Below are positions 48,531 to 59,200 of a stretch of DNA of 64,000 nucleotides, piece after piece. Each line of letters begins with the position of its first letter. The first letter of the stretch is position 1. The notes below the pieces were generated by a model, which made no database searches, was not told where the DNA came from, and saw only the letters and a program-made list of their open reading frames with translations. The position numbers and the translations under genes are program-made. Where the stretch lies: NCBI GenBank assembly GCA_008638375.1, contig VIRR01000554.1, forward strand, positions 1-64,000, given 5' to 3'. Source of the stretch: Nyssa sinensis. Lineage: Eukaryota > Streptophyta > Magnoliopsida > Cornales > Nyssaceae.

Positions 48531-48668
48531 AACCTAACCTAACCTTTCGTGCACATTTTCTATCTCATAGACTACTCTGTATTTCTTTTTATGAAAAAAA
48601 TGACCCTAACCTAACCTTTTTGCACCTTTTCTAACCCATAAACTACTTTGTATTTCTTTTCATGGAAA
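48531..48668. repeat. About 70-bp direct repeat
   Basis: 'cctaacctaacctttcgtgcac..ctactctgtatttctttttatg' and 'cctaacctaacctttttgcacc..ctactttgtatttcttttcatg' follow each other at about 70-bp spacing; a third diverged piece lies near 47650. Confidence 0.75.
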
Positions 48669-48700
48669 AGAGGAGTCTTCTAGTAATTCGGTGATCTGAT

Positions 48701-48764
48701 TTGTAAGATTTTATTAATACGTGTAATAAATATACGTATCACACGAATTAATAAAATCGTATAA
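48701..48764. repeat. 24-bp-arm hairpin with short loop
   Basis: 48701-48724 pairs with 48741-48764 (21 of 24 positions) around a 16-bp loop. AT-rich, possibly a small MITE. Confidence 0.7.
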
Positions 48765-48769
48765 ATTCA

Positions 48770-49640
48770 ATTTTTATAATTCACTTTCTCAAATTTCATA
48801 AAAAATCATTCAAAAACCATGTAATAAAATGATCTCAATCATGTAAAGTCTTAAGATAAATTTTTTTTTAATAGATTTAGTATAATAAAATGATATTATA
48901 TTAATTTAATAATATCTTATTATATATAATATGAACATAATATATGTAATAAAATGTTATCAAAAAATCTTTCAAGGGATCAAGTCCTCCATCCATTATT
49001 TCCTTATTTAAGAGTTGTTGCAGCAAAAATTCTCAGACTTCAAATCCTCACATTACCAAAATAGAATTTATTATTCTCATTATTATGATGTTTCTATCTC
49101 TCTATTAAACTTTATTTGCCTAAATGCATGATATTTTTGTTTTTAGTTGATCAAAAAATACAAATCATGAATTTATTCCAATGTTTCATCGGCGCCGATC
49201 GTGTGAGTGCAGTTGAGACACAATGAATGACTTAGAAGCTGCCCTTCACATAGCTATATTACTTCAGAATTTGCTTTAATCGTCCTATATTATGAAAGAT
49301 TTCTACATAATTTTGAAAAAAATTAAATTATTTTGAGTAATTATAAATTGAGAGTGCACTCATGTTTTTTATTTATTTTTTCTCATCGTTTTCATTACTC
49401 AAATTAATTTTTCTTGATCAATTTTTTTTAACTTTTTTAAATATGTTTTTTATTTTATATAAAAAAAGGTAAATAACTTATATATATATATATATATATA
49501 TATTTTAATCAAGAAGGTTTTAATGAATATTTATTTAAAGATAAAAAAGCAAAAGATGAAAATTGAAAAAAAAAAAAAAAAAAAACAACTTGCCAGTACA
49601 GTAATTGTGAAAGGGGGATGACATAATATTGTACGACCCA
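48770..49640. other. Gene-less AT-rich stretch
   Basis: Contains a (TA)n run at 49480-49502 and an A run at 49566-49584. The string 'acttgccagtacagtaattgtgaaa' near 49588 recurs at 48453. No gene. Confidence 0.5.
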
Positions 49641-49646
49641 AAAATT

Positions 49647-49658
49647 ACTCTGATACCA
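49647..49658 (-). other. Copia primer-binding site
   Basis: The minus strand reads TGGTATCAGAGT, the methionine-tRNA complement, next to the LTR at 49662-50053. Only about 10 bp of element-like sequence continue beyond it. Confidence 0.65.
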
Positions 49659-49661
49659 AAT

Positions 49662-50053
49662 TGATGAACAAAAAATAAGAGAAGAAGTAAAGTGAACAAA
49701 CTAATAAATTTTATTGAAGAAAATTCACACACTATTATTATTTCGACAATCTCTCACAGCCATCACACGGCCCTCTAATTCTCTTGGCCACCACTCTATT
49801 ATTTTTGTGGTACACAACTCAATGTGACAGAGACTCACGCATATATAACATTAACTCAAAGTCCTATATTGATTAGGACATCTAATCTTATACAAACTAG
49901 TATATCTTAAGTATAATCAGAAAGCTAACTCTCATGAGAATATTAGTCCAACTACAATTAGGACTACCCAAAAATACTTCAAATATTATTAGGACTCAAT
50001 AAATCAAATTAAGAAACTTCCTAAAATTTATGGGCTTGGTTTAATTGGCCAAC
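49662..50053 (-). mobile_element. Copia LTR (392 bp), minus strand
   Basis: On the minus strand it begins TGTTGGCCAATTAAACC and ends GTTCATCA. A primer-binding site follows on the minus strand (49647-49658), and a purine-rich AGGGAGGCAT lies directly before the LTR start (50054-50063). So it has 3'-LTR sequence on one side and 5'-LTR sequence on the other, with no coding region on either side. The flanking pentamers do not match. Confidence 0.65.
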
Positions 50054-50063
50054 AATGCCTCCC

Positions 50064-51076
50064 TAAAATATATTTTTTGAAAATATATACTTAAAAATTC
50101 AAAAATAAAAGTTAAGAACAATAGAGAGATATAAATAAATAAGAAATGGTTTAACAAATTAATAATTTATTGTATATAAATATTAATAAAACGGATTACT
50201 AATAAAAATAAGAAAAAAATAGTCGGTATATTTGAAATTTATTTAATAGTCTTAAAAATGTCATCAATAAAGATGATAATCTGTTACGAAAAATTATATA
50301 GGTAACGTCAATAGCGGTTGTTAGAAGTAATCTCCTCTTTTTTATATATATTTTTTCTTATCATAAAAAAATGATTAAAAATTTTTATTTTACTTCTTAT
50401 TCTATCGAATATTAGATAAAAATAATACTATAATTATAGCTAATCTCATTAACTATCCAAACATAAGATACGAAGGTCCCTCCATTTTCAGCCGTAATTA
50501 GTTGCGGTTGGGTTGGTCCAAATTTCTCTACATTTGAAAAAATTAAAAAATCATCTTAATCACTTATTAAACTTTTTTTCTCATAATTTTTTCTTTTCCT
50601 TTCGTCTTAAATATTCAAATGATAGAAAATATTATTACTCCCCCAGAATCTTTTCTTCTTCTCTCCAAATTATATAATCCAAATGAATTGAGGGATTTCC
50701 TAAACATTTATTTGATTGGTTGTACTGTACATATATGTAGCTCATGCTTGGTTTCTTTTTCTACTTTGCGGGTAATTGACGAGTTGTTTGTTCAGGCTGG
50801 CCCAGTTGGTAAGTTCCAATATGCCATCATTTAAAAAACATTGTTGAATGATATCGTATTTATGGGAAATGGTAACGTTTAAATGAAGATATGTTTGAGC
50901 CTTGCATTGAGTAATGGAAAATAAAACCAACATTTCCCCTGCCAGGTCTTACGTGCTGCTTTCTTTTCTGTTGGTTAACATTATATTTGAACCTTTTTTG
51001 TTTTTGTGCTGTATAACTTTACAGCTAGAGCTTGTGCTTGGTCACTGGCTTGGTGAAGATATCTCTGTCCCTGTTG
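50064..51076. other. Intergenic region and 5' flank of the PPR gene
   Basis: AT-rich in the first half, with no clear promoter box that I would defend. Near 50776-50812 lies a short splice-site-like relic called separately. Confidence 0.4.
50776..50812 (+). pseudogene. Possible exon relic of an SF3B4-like RRM protein
   Basis: The frame reads IDELFVQAGPV, followed at once by GTAAGT, a strong splice donor. The motif resembles 'WELFVQAGPVVN' in the first RNA-recognition motif of the spliceosome protein SF3B4, where family members carry a similar segment. Only 11 residues match and no other exon is seen, so this is weak. Confidence 0.25.
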
Positions 51077-52696
51077 ATGTCCATGTTTAGGCGTTTCGCA
51101 AGCTACTTATCTGCCAAAATACCTCACAATCGTACTTTGAATAGTGCTGTAAAGCATCAAAACTGCAATGTTCACCCCCACTACCACCTGTTCGACAAAA
51201 TGTGCCATGGAGACCTCTATTCTCTCAATTCACTCCTTGCCTCGTACGTTCGCAACAACGATGCTCTTGCTTCTTGGACTCTCTTCAGCCACATGCACAG
51301 CATGCGCTCCGACCTCAATGCCTTCACTTTTACGCCTGTGTTAGTTGCATGTTCAGTTCTGCCACACCCTGAAAGAGGCAAACAAGTTCATGCTCTGATG
51401 ATTAAAACGGGTACAGAGTCGGAAACTGTCACCAAAACTGCCCTCATTGACATGTATTCTAAGTATGGCCAATTGGGTGACTCAGTTCGGGTCTTTGATG
51501 AAATGGGATTCAAGGATGTGGTCACTTGGAATGCTATGCTGACAAGTTTTCTACGCCATGGTTTCCCGGAAAAAGCACTTGGTGCATTTGAAGTGATGAG
51601 GACGGAAAGAGTAGAATTTAGTGAGTTCACATTGTGTTCTGTGCTTAAAGCTTGTACCTTTTTAAATGCCTTTCGACAGGGTAAGCAAGTTCATGCATTG
51701 GTGATTGTGATGGGCCGTGATTTGGTGGTGCTGAGTACTGCTTTGATTGATTTTTACTCCAATGCAGGGTACATCAGCGAAGCAATGGAAGTGTATTGCA
51801 ACCTGCATTGTCGAAAGGATGATGTAATGCTCAATTCGTTGATTTCTGGGTGTGTTCATAACAGGAGATATGACGTGGCCATGTCAATTATGAGTGCTAT
51901 GAAACCTAATATAATTGCCCTAACTAGTGCTCTTGCTGCTTGCTCTGAGAATTCCGATTTGTGGATTGGGAAGCAGATACATGGTGTAGTGATCCGTCGG
52001 GGCTTCACCTCTGATACCCAATTGTCCAATGTACTACTAGACATGTATGCAAAGTGTGGGAAGATTGTGAATGCTCGTATTCTTTTTGATGGAATTCCTC
52101 AAAAAGATGTTGTTTCTTGGACAAGCATGATAGATGCATATGGAAGTCACGGTCATGGGCTTGAAGCTCTTGAGCTGTTCAAGAAGATGGGAAAGGAGGG
52201 AAACAGTGTCTTACCAAATTTTGTGACGTTTCTTGCCGTTTTATCCGCTTGTGGGCATTCGGGTCTTGTCAAACAAGGCCAGGAATGTTTTGTTTCAGTA
52301 CAGGAGACGTATGGTTTGGACCCAGGTCCAGAGCATTATGCCTGCTTCATTGATATATTAGGCCGGACAGGTCAGATAGAAGAAGTGTGGTGTATGTTTG
52401 ACTATATGGTTAAGAAAGGTACTAAACCTACTCCTGCAATATGGGCAGCACTGTTGAATGCTTGTAGAATTAACCAGGATGTCAGAAGGGGTGAGGTTGT
52501 GGCAAAGCATCTCTTTGAGTTGGAACCAAATAAGCCTGGGAATTATGTGGCTCTTTCAAATTTTTATGCAGCCATTGGAAGGTGGGATGCTGTTGACAAC
52601 TTGAGAAACATTATGAAGACTAGAGGACTGGTTAAGGAAGCTGGGAGTAGCTGGGTCACTGTTGCATGCAGCCATGAAGATGTAATTAACGTATAG
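51077..52696 (+). CDS. PLS-class pentatricopeptide repeat protein, E subgroup
   Basis: An intronless 539-residue PPR protein. These organelle proteins bind RNA sequence-specifically and act in editing, splicing or stabilisation of mitochondrial or plastid transcripts. The ATG at 51077 gives an Arg/Ser-rich N-terminus (MSMFRRFASYLSAKIP) like a mitochondrial targeting peptide; no ATG lies further upstream in frame close by. PPR units follow from DLYSLNSLLASYV, through GKQVHALMIKTG, KDVVTWNAMLTSFLR, GKQIHGVVIRRG and KDVVSWTSMIDAYGSHG, to PNFVTFLAVLSACGHSGLV. An E-type C-terminus (PAIWAALLNACR to LVKEAGSSWV) closes it, and there is no DYW deaminase domain. From memory it resembles Arabidopsis At5g66500; this needs a search. 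It is the only clearly intact gene in the window. A LINE begins within about 20 bp of its stop. Confidence 0.93.
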   Translation: MSMFRRFASYLSAKIPHNRTLNSAVKHQNCNVHPHYHLFDKMCHGDLYSLNSLLASYVRNNDALASWTLFSHMHSMRSDLNAFTFTPVLVACSVLPHPERGKQVHALMIKTGTESETVTKTALIDMYSKYGQLGDSVRVFDEMGFKDVVTWNAMLTSFLRHGFPEKALGAFEVMRTERVEFSEFTLCSVLKACTFLNAFRQGKQVHALVIVMGRDLVVLSTALIDFYSNAGYISEAMEVYCNLHCRKDDVMLNSLISGCVHNRRYDVAMSIMSAMKPNIIALTSALAACSENSDLWIGKQIHGVVIRRGFTSDTQLSNVLLDMYAKCGKIVNARILFDGIPQKDVVSWTSMIDAYGSHGHGLEALELFKKMGKEGNSVLPNFVTFLAVLSACGHSGLVKQGQECFVSVQETYGLDPGPEHYACFIDILGRTGQIEEVWCMFDYMVKKGTKPTPAIWAALLNACRINQDVRRGEVVAKHLFELEPNKPGNYVALSNFYAAIGRWDAVDNLRNIMKTRGLVKEAGSSWVTVACSHEDVINV

Positions 52697-52714
52697 TGGT
52701 AATCACTTTCCGAG

Positions 52715-53850
52715 TTGTGCATGCTGTCAAACTTACCCAAATACTTTCTCTTTCCCATCCCAATTTCAGTAGTGCAGAGGTTGGAGAAACTCCAAAGGAG
52801 ATCAAGTACCATCTTGTCACCTAAAACAAGGTGTGCTTTCATTTTATGTTGTGGGGGCCGTGGTATTCACTTTCTCCGGCAGTTTAATAAAGCTTTGCTT
52901 GGGATGTGGCTGTGGCAATTCAAGGTAGATACTAATTGTCTCTGGCGGGGAGTGGCGGAGATCAAGTACCATCTTTTCATCTGAAACAAGATGTGCTTTC
53001 CTTTTATGTAGTGTGAGCCTTGGTATTCACTTTCTCAGGCAGTTTAATAATGCATTGCTTGGGATGTGGCTGTGGCGATTCGTGGTTGAGACTGATTGTC
53101 TTTGGCGGAGAGTGGGGGAAGGTAAGTATGGTGTGAATCCTCGAGGATGTACTTCACGTGAGGTGAACTGCTCGTATGGAGTGAGCTTATGGAAGTGCAT
53201 AAAAAATTGTTGGACTGAGTTTGTTGCTCATATTCAGTATGTGGTCGAGAGGGAAAACTGGGTTAAGTTTGGGCATGATTTTTGGTGGCGGCAAAGTTCC
53301 TTGAAGTGCAGATTTCTTGACTTATTTCCCTTGTTTGGGACAAAAGGACTTGCGTAGCTGATTATGTGCGCTCCTCGTATCATAAGATTGTGTGGACCCT
53401 CACTTCATGATGGCTTTTCAGAATTTAGAATTGCCATCAGTGGTGGAATATATGATTGTTTTGCATAGGATTTTACGTGATGGCAGAGAGTGAGGATTCT
53501 GTTTGATGGAAACCAGGGCGTAATGGGAGATTCGAGGTTCATTTGTAATATAAGGTGATTAGTGGAGATAATGGGACTAGCTTTCCTTGGAAGGTCCCTG
53601 TGGATACTTTAGAGGAAGTGGTAGTTTCTATCCATAAGTTAAAGAAAAAAAATTGGATACTTTAAATTTTTTTTTTTTTTTGGGTTTCAAAGAAATTTCC
53701 TATTTTTTTTGTAAAAGCTTGTTGATTTTTTGGGCGAGTTGAATTGTAGAGATGGGATATTGTTGGTCTCAAGTCCTTGCTTTTATATGGGTTGTACCCC
53801 CTTGGTGGTTCTTTTGTTCTTAATTTAACTTAAAAAAAAAAAAAAAAAAA
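52715..53850 (+). mobile_element. 5'-truncated L1-type LINE with poly-A tail
   Basis: It encodes the end of a plant non-LTR retrotransposon reverse transcriptase: NLPKYFLFPIPISVVQRLEKLQR (52722 onward), then IHFLRQFNNALLGMWLWRF..TDCLWRRV and a zf-RVT-like region (CTSREVNCSYGVSLWKCIKNCW .. WVKFGHDFWW, about 53148-53290). Frameshifts and stops are present. A 160-bp block is duplicated in tandem (52797-52956 and 52957-53116). It ends in 19 A (53832-53850). The 5' truncation point is just after the PPR stop, so the PPR 3'-UTR may be LINE-derived. No clear target duplication was found. Confidence 0.8.
52797..53116. repeat. 160-bp tandem duplication inside the LINE
   Basis: The string 'ggagatcaagtaccatcttt' occurs at 52797 and 52957, and 'gcattgcttgggatgtggctg' or close variants in both copies. 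The duplicated block carries the RQFN..LLGMWLW segment twice. Confidence 0.85.
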
Positions 53851-55260
53851 CCAGGCAACTCCGTGAAACAATAGATTTGTTCTTCATCACGGAGTAAGTA
53901 TTTACATCTTGAGGTTAGCTTGATTGCTTTTGCAGATGGAATGATCAATTGAGATACTACTAACAAATCAGTCGTGTCTAAGTTAAAGGCTGGAATTATT
54001 GCGCAAATGGTGTAGATAATGTTACAGGTAGCTACAATTGGAAAGTGTTATTTATATTAGATTCGCTGAGCATTTTTTTTTCCTTCATTGGAATTACATA
54101 TTTAATTTGATACAGTTAGCCAGTTAGGATTTCCATAAGTCTATATAGTCATGTAATACTTTCATTTCAATAGAGATGACGTTTTAACGAATTATTGTTA
54201 CTATTCTACTCTTTAAGATTATGTGCTGCAATTCTAGCCTCAGGTGTGATGCCTATGGAAACCTAAGTGTAATGGTTAGAGTTATCTTTTTCTTCTTCCT
54301 TCTCTTCTCAACTTTCTGCACTTTTAACCCCTTTAATCTCAAAACCAGATCTGTTTTCAAGCCATTTCCACCTTAAAAAGAAATCCTATCTTACAAGTTC
54401 TAACTCCCTCCGAGATCTTATTAGATGGTCCGGGACCATTGACTCAATAGTCCCAATCAATCATAACTTGACATGTCAACAAAAGTTACTTTACTGTCTC
54501 TTACAAATCGACATATTGAACATATGGTAACCTATAATTGGCCGGAACCATTAGTCCCGGACCATACAATAAATTCTCTGAATCTTTGGGTTATTCAACT
54601 TAGTGTACAAAAGAACACATTTCAACTAAGGTTGTTGCTCCCGGGTATTGTTCGCAGCAGCCACCAAACTTCCCCCTTCCTTTCTTATTTCATGCTTAAA
54701 AGTCTTCATTTTTTTCTCCACATTTTTACAACCCCTGGAACCCAATATTATCACCAACTTTGGCCACAAGAATGAAGAAAAAAAACCCTCCAAAAGTCCT
54801 GAATCTTAGCCAATTTAGGCTACATCTCATTCAAAGTCTTTTAACATTTTTGCTCCTTATTAGAACCCTCAATCTGCAAGTATTCTACAACCTAAGCCCA
54901 CCATAAAACCAATCCAACAACTTGATTTTATTTTATTTTTTTACTTTAATGGAGCTGCCATCATCGATTAGAGAAGCAGAGCTTGTAGGGAAGTGTTCGC
55001 CCACTCTTGTGCTATTTTAGCTAGCTTAGAAGTTCACCCATATTGTTACATATTAAGTGAATTGAAATCAAATATAGTTTTTAGTATTTGGCTACCAACA
55101 GCCAAGTGGTGGTCATAACTGAGGTAGAAAACTAAGTACTGATATGTAAAAGTAGGAATAAGGGTTGGGAGTTATACCTGTCCTGATTAACCCAAGTCAT
55201 TATTTTTCTTTTTCTTTTTCATAAATTTCAAATTCAGTTTTTATGACTTCACAATTGCAT
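53851..55260. other. Gene-less stretch
   Basis: Holds the second copy of the MITE (54412-54578). Nothing else recognisable. Confidence 0.45.
54412..54578. mobile_element. MITE, 167 bp (copy 2)
   Basis: The right end in reverse complement, GAGAATTTATTGTATGGTCC, matches the terminal sequence of the copy at 47259. The left end (GAGATCTTATTAGATGGTCC) is its inverted partner. Interiors differ between the two copies. Confidence 0.7.
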
Positions 55261-55269
55261 ATTTTGCGC

Positions 55270-56225
55270 AGAGAAGTATTTGGTAGATCTGTGTTTGCTC
55301 TTTCAATGTAGGATAAAAAGGACTCAAATTGGCCTCATTGAACTCAAGAGTACTACAGTAAGAACCCCAGTTTTGGATGTTGGAGCTATTGCTAAAATCA
55401 AGTCTGGTAAAATCAAGGTCATTGCTAATTTTTTATGTCATACTTTTTTTTCCGCTGTTGGTTCGGTGAAATTACCATTTCAGGCTGTTGTACCTCATCA
55501 ATTATTATTGTATACCCGTAGAGTGGTGTTACCTATGAAGCGTCAACAGTCTATTTTGGTTCACGTATCAATGTCAGATACTGACACTCTTGAATACTTT
55601 CTGAACACGTGAAAGTGTATCAAATATATATATATGTATATATATATTTTTTTTCCTGAATTTTGAACACATTCCGGATACATTATGAACACGTTAAGGA
55701 CACGTTAGAGCACATTTTGAATATATTTTTTTGTTGATATTTTTTCGCTTTTTCTCCTCTCCTCTTATGTCTTTTTTATTGGTTATATTATATATACGTG
55801 TGTGTATATATATATATATATATATTCAACGTGTTTTTAATATATATTCGTGTCTTACCTTTTTTGGAAATATCCCATGCAATAAAATAACACACCTAAC
55901 GGCAACATATATTACCTACAAATCAGTAAGATTAAGATTTTATTAACTAAAGATTAGACCTATTTTGGCATGCTATTTACAGTTTTTTATGATAATTGTT
56001 TTTCTAGACTTCCAAATTCAGGAAATTAGGTGCTAAACATAGATTTATATCACTAGATGAGATGAATATATAGAAGATAATGTGATGGTCATGTTATTAA
56101 TTTACACTATTGATCAAATTCACAGGTGGTTCAGAGGCGCATAATTTGTGGATGGGAAAATCGATGAATTTGAGTCAGTAATTCTAGCAACAGGTTAAGA
56201 AGCAATGTGGCATCATGGCTAAATG
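55270..56225 (+). pseudogene. YUCCA-type flavin monooxygenase relic
   Basis: YUCCA enzymes convert indole-3-pyruvate to the auxin indole-3-acetic acid, in cytosol or at the ER. Three blocks of the family's C-terminal half appear in order. REVFGRSVFALSM (55270-55308) matches the REMFG.STFGLSM block. TQIGLIELKSTTVRTPVLDV, continuing GAIAKIKSGKIKV (about 55319-55417), matches the LGPLELK..TPVLDVG block and ends at a GT donor. FVDGKIDEFESVILATG (56145-56195), after an AG acceptor at 56125, matches the FVDG..FD.IILATGY block; a one-base slip then gives a SNVASWL remnant to about 56225. About 35 residues between the first two blocks are lost, a TAG follows the first block, and about 10 residues are missing at the intron join. 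The N-terminal FAD/NADPH half is absent. It is dead. Confidence 0.75.
55565..55870. repeat. Repeat with 'gaacacgtt/ggacacgtt' motifs inside the YUCCA intron
   Basis: The segment 55570-55710 repeats 'gaacac', 'gaacacgtgaa', 'gaacacgttaa' and 'ggacacgttag', like the end of the Mutator-like element at 17624 ('acacgt', 'ggacacgtta'). TA runs follow (55626-55648; 55806-55826). It is probably a fragment of the same transposon group, but ends are not defined. Confidence 0.35.
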
Positions 56226-59200
56226 GTAAATAATTAACTTATATTTTTTAGTCAAATAAGATTTTAATTAATATTTATTTAAAAATAAAAATAAAGTTAG
56301 AATAAAATTTAGGCTCGCTAGAACTTAAAATGGCCGGAAGCCATGAAGAACAATCCTGAAACTAGAAACAAAACAAGTACTATGATTCCATTGTGAGAAA
56401 GGACACACTACCAAGGAATAAAAGGCTCTTAAGCAGGGGATTGAGTACTTAATTCAACGAGGTTGATTAAGAGAGTTGGTTCTTTAGGATGGAAGGGCAG
56501 GTCAACGAGATGAAAGGCCTTATCCTAGAAGGCAAGATCATAGGCACAAACGAGAGGCGGTCTAGAACAACCAACACCCATCGAACAATCAACATGTGAT
56601 ATTCATATTGCATACTGATAGTGCAATGACTAGGCTGTCTAACAGGGCTAGAAAAGGTGTGTTTGGGAGGCCAGGTCAGATCATCATCCTTTTTAAATTT
56701 CTGCCATTGAGAAGAAGTCCAAGTCAGTGCCCTATATACTGTTCTCAAAATCAGGTTTGGTCGGTATACACTATCCCCATAGTGGTGCTCTTGTTATATC
56801 CTTGAAAATTTATAAATTTGAGGCCAAGAGAGTGCTCGTAGATACAGGTAGTTCAACCAATTTGCTATTTTATGAGCCATTCAAGCAGATGAAGTTGGAT
56901 CCAAAGGAGAACCGAACAACCATTATAGTACTGGCCAAATTTAATGGACATCTAAATTTTCCCATGGGAATAGTAAACCTCCCAATCACAGTAGGAGAGG
57001 GTTGATGATCAAAAGACACTAATCTCTGAACTAATGGTTCTGAATGCCAAGTGCCCTTACAACCTAATAATTTAGAGGCTTTGGATCCACTAGATGGGAG
57101 CAATCACATCAACCTTTCATCAATGCCTCAAGTTCGTCCATCAGGACAAGGTGATCATAGTTAAAGGATGTCAGCCGATTGCTCAAGGGTGTCATGCTAT
57201 AACACTGAAAGAGAAAACTTCAAAATAGCAATTACAGTATGAGCTCAAGGGGGATGAGCTCTCAAGTTTCGATCTGAATGATGCAAGAGGTTGTCCCTCT
57301 GAGATTGAAGAGCCACTAAGTCCTAGAGGAAGGGATAATCTAGTAAAGCCCAATGAAGAGGTGATAAAAGTGCTCATCAGTTCAGAAGTTGAGGGAAAAT
57401 TCTTCTAGATATGCTCAGCCTTAACTCCTTCAAAGCAGGAGAAACTTGTTATGTTCTTTAAGAAAATCCTCTCAGTCTTTACATAAGAAACTAAGGATAT
57501 GAAAGGGATTGATCATAATTTCATGTCCCATAAACTAATGATCAATTCGGATCACCCTCCAGTTTAGTAGAAAAGGAGGACATTCACTCTAGAATGATAT
57601 AAGATTATTAACGAGGAAGTTTAAAGGTTACTAAATGCCAAAATAATATGGGAGATCTTCTCCCCAAACTAGCTTCCCAATACAATGCTTGGGAGGAAGA
57701 AGAACGAGAAATAGAGAGTTTGTTTTTACTACACCGACCTCAACAAAGCATGCCCCAAGGATAGCTTTCCTCTCCTTAGAATTGATCAGCTGATGGATGC
57801 CACTACAGACCATGAACTCATGAGCTTTAAGTATGCTTATTCTGGATATAACCAGATCCAAATGTATCTTCTCAATTAAGAGAAAACTACTTTCATATCC
57901 AAACAAGGCCTCTATTGTTATAGAGTGATACCATTCGAACTCAAGAATGCTAGAGCTACCTACCAAAGGCTTGTCAACAAGATGTTCTAACTCTAGATCG
58001 GTAGCACTATAGAAGTTTATATTGACGATATGCTTATAAAAGGTGTTTGGAGGTTAGATCACATCCAACACTTAGCCCAGACGTTTGACATCCTCAAACA
58101 ACATAAAATGAAACGAAATAACTTAAAATGCATATTTGGGGTTATAGAAGACAAGTTCCTAGGCTTCCTTGTCTCCCAAAGAGGGATTGAAGGAGATCCC
58201 ACTCAGATCAAAGCCCTAATTTATATGGAATCCCCTAAGACAGAAAAGATATACATGGTTTGAATGGCAGAGTAGCAACTTTAAATATATTCATTTCCAG
58301 ATCAACAGACAGGTGCCTTTTTTTCTTTAAATCATTGAGGGGGAGCAAGGCCCTAGAATGGACCTCCGAGTGTGCACAGGCTTTTCAATAATTAAAGAAA
58401 TACCTAGGCTCTTTCGAACTCCTCTCGAAGCCTATGCTTGGGGAGAAATTGTTTCAATACTTAGCCATGTCAAACAGTGCTATAAGTTCAGCTCTGGTTA
58501 GAGAAAAGAAGGGAAACCAGTTTTCTACATCAATAAGGCACTCCTCGATATTGAAGCACAATACTTCGAAATGGAAAAACTAGCTTTGGATTTAGTAATT
58601 TATGCTCGGAAGCTCAAGCCTTACTTTCAAGCCCATTTTATTATGGTTCTAATGTCTTATCCTCTGATGTCAATTCTCCACAAACTTGAAATCTCTGGAC
58701 GACAATTGAAATGGTCCATTGGACTAGGAGAATTCAATATTTCTTATGTACCCTGAACTGCAATCAAGGCCTAGGCATTAGTAGATTTTATCATCGAGTT
58801 CACAGAGGTCCCAAATTGCTATCCTCACGAGCTCAGTAGTTTTAACGGGCCAACTTGGATACTCAATACAGACAAATCTTCTATTGACAAAGGTGTAGAA
58901 GTTTCCTTGACACTCCAGTCCCCTTATGGAGTTATTATTGAAAAGATTATAGGTTTAGGCTCTAGAGCCTTTAATAATGAAATAGAATATAAAGCACTAA
59001 TCATTGGGCTCAAGCTAGCTTTAAAGTTCGAAGTTCCCGGCTTTATGGTATTCTTAGATTCCTAGCTAATTATTAACCAAGTTCTGGGTGAGTTTGTAGT
59101 CAAAGATAAGAGAATTGTAAAATGTTCTAAGCTCGTGGACTTACTAAAAAAGTCATTCAAAAAGTACAATATTTAAAAGGTTGATAGGGCTTAGAATTCC

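Noticed and set aside
51032..51076. Extending the PPR protein upstream by 15 residues
   Set aside because: The in-frame codon at 51032 is TTG, not ATG. The first ATG at 51077 gives a plausible targeting peptide.
52715..53357. Reading the LINE frames as a C-terminal extension or second gene of the PPR protein
   Set aside because: The PPR protein has its own stop at 52694-52696, and the downstream frames match the reverse transcriptase end of L1-type LINEs.
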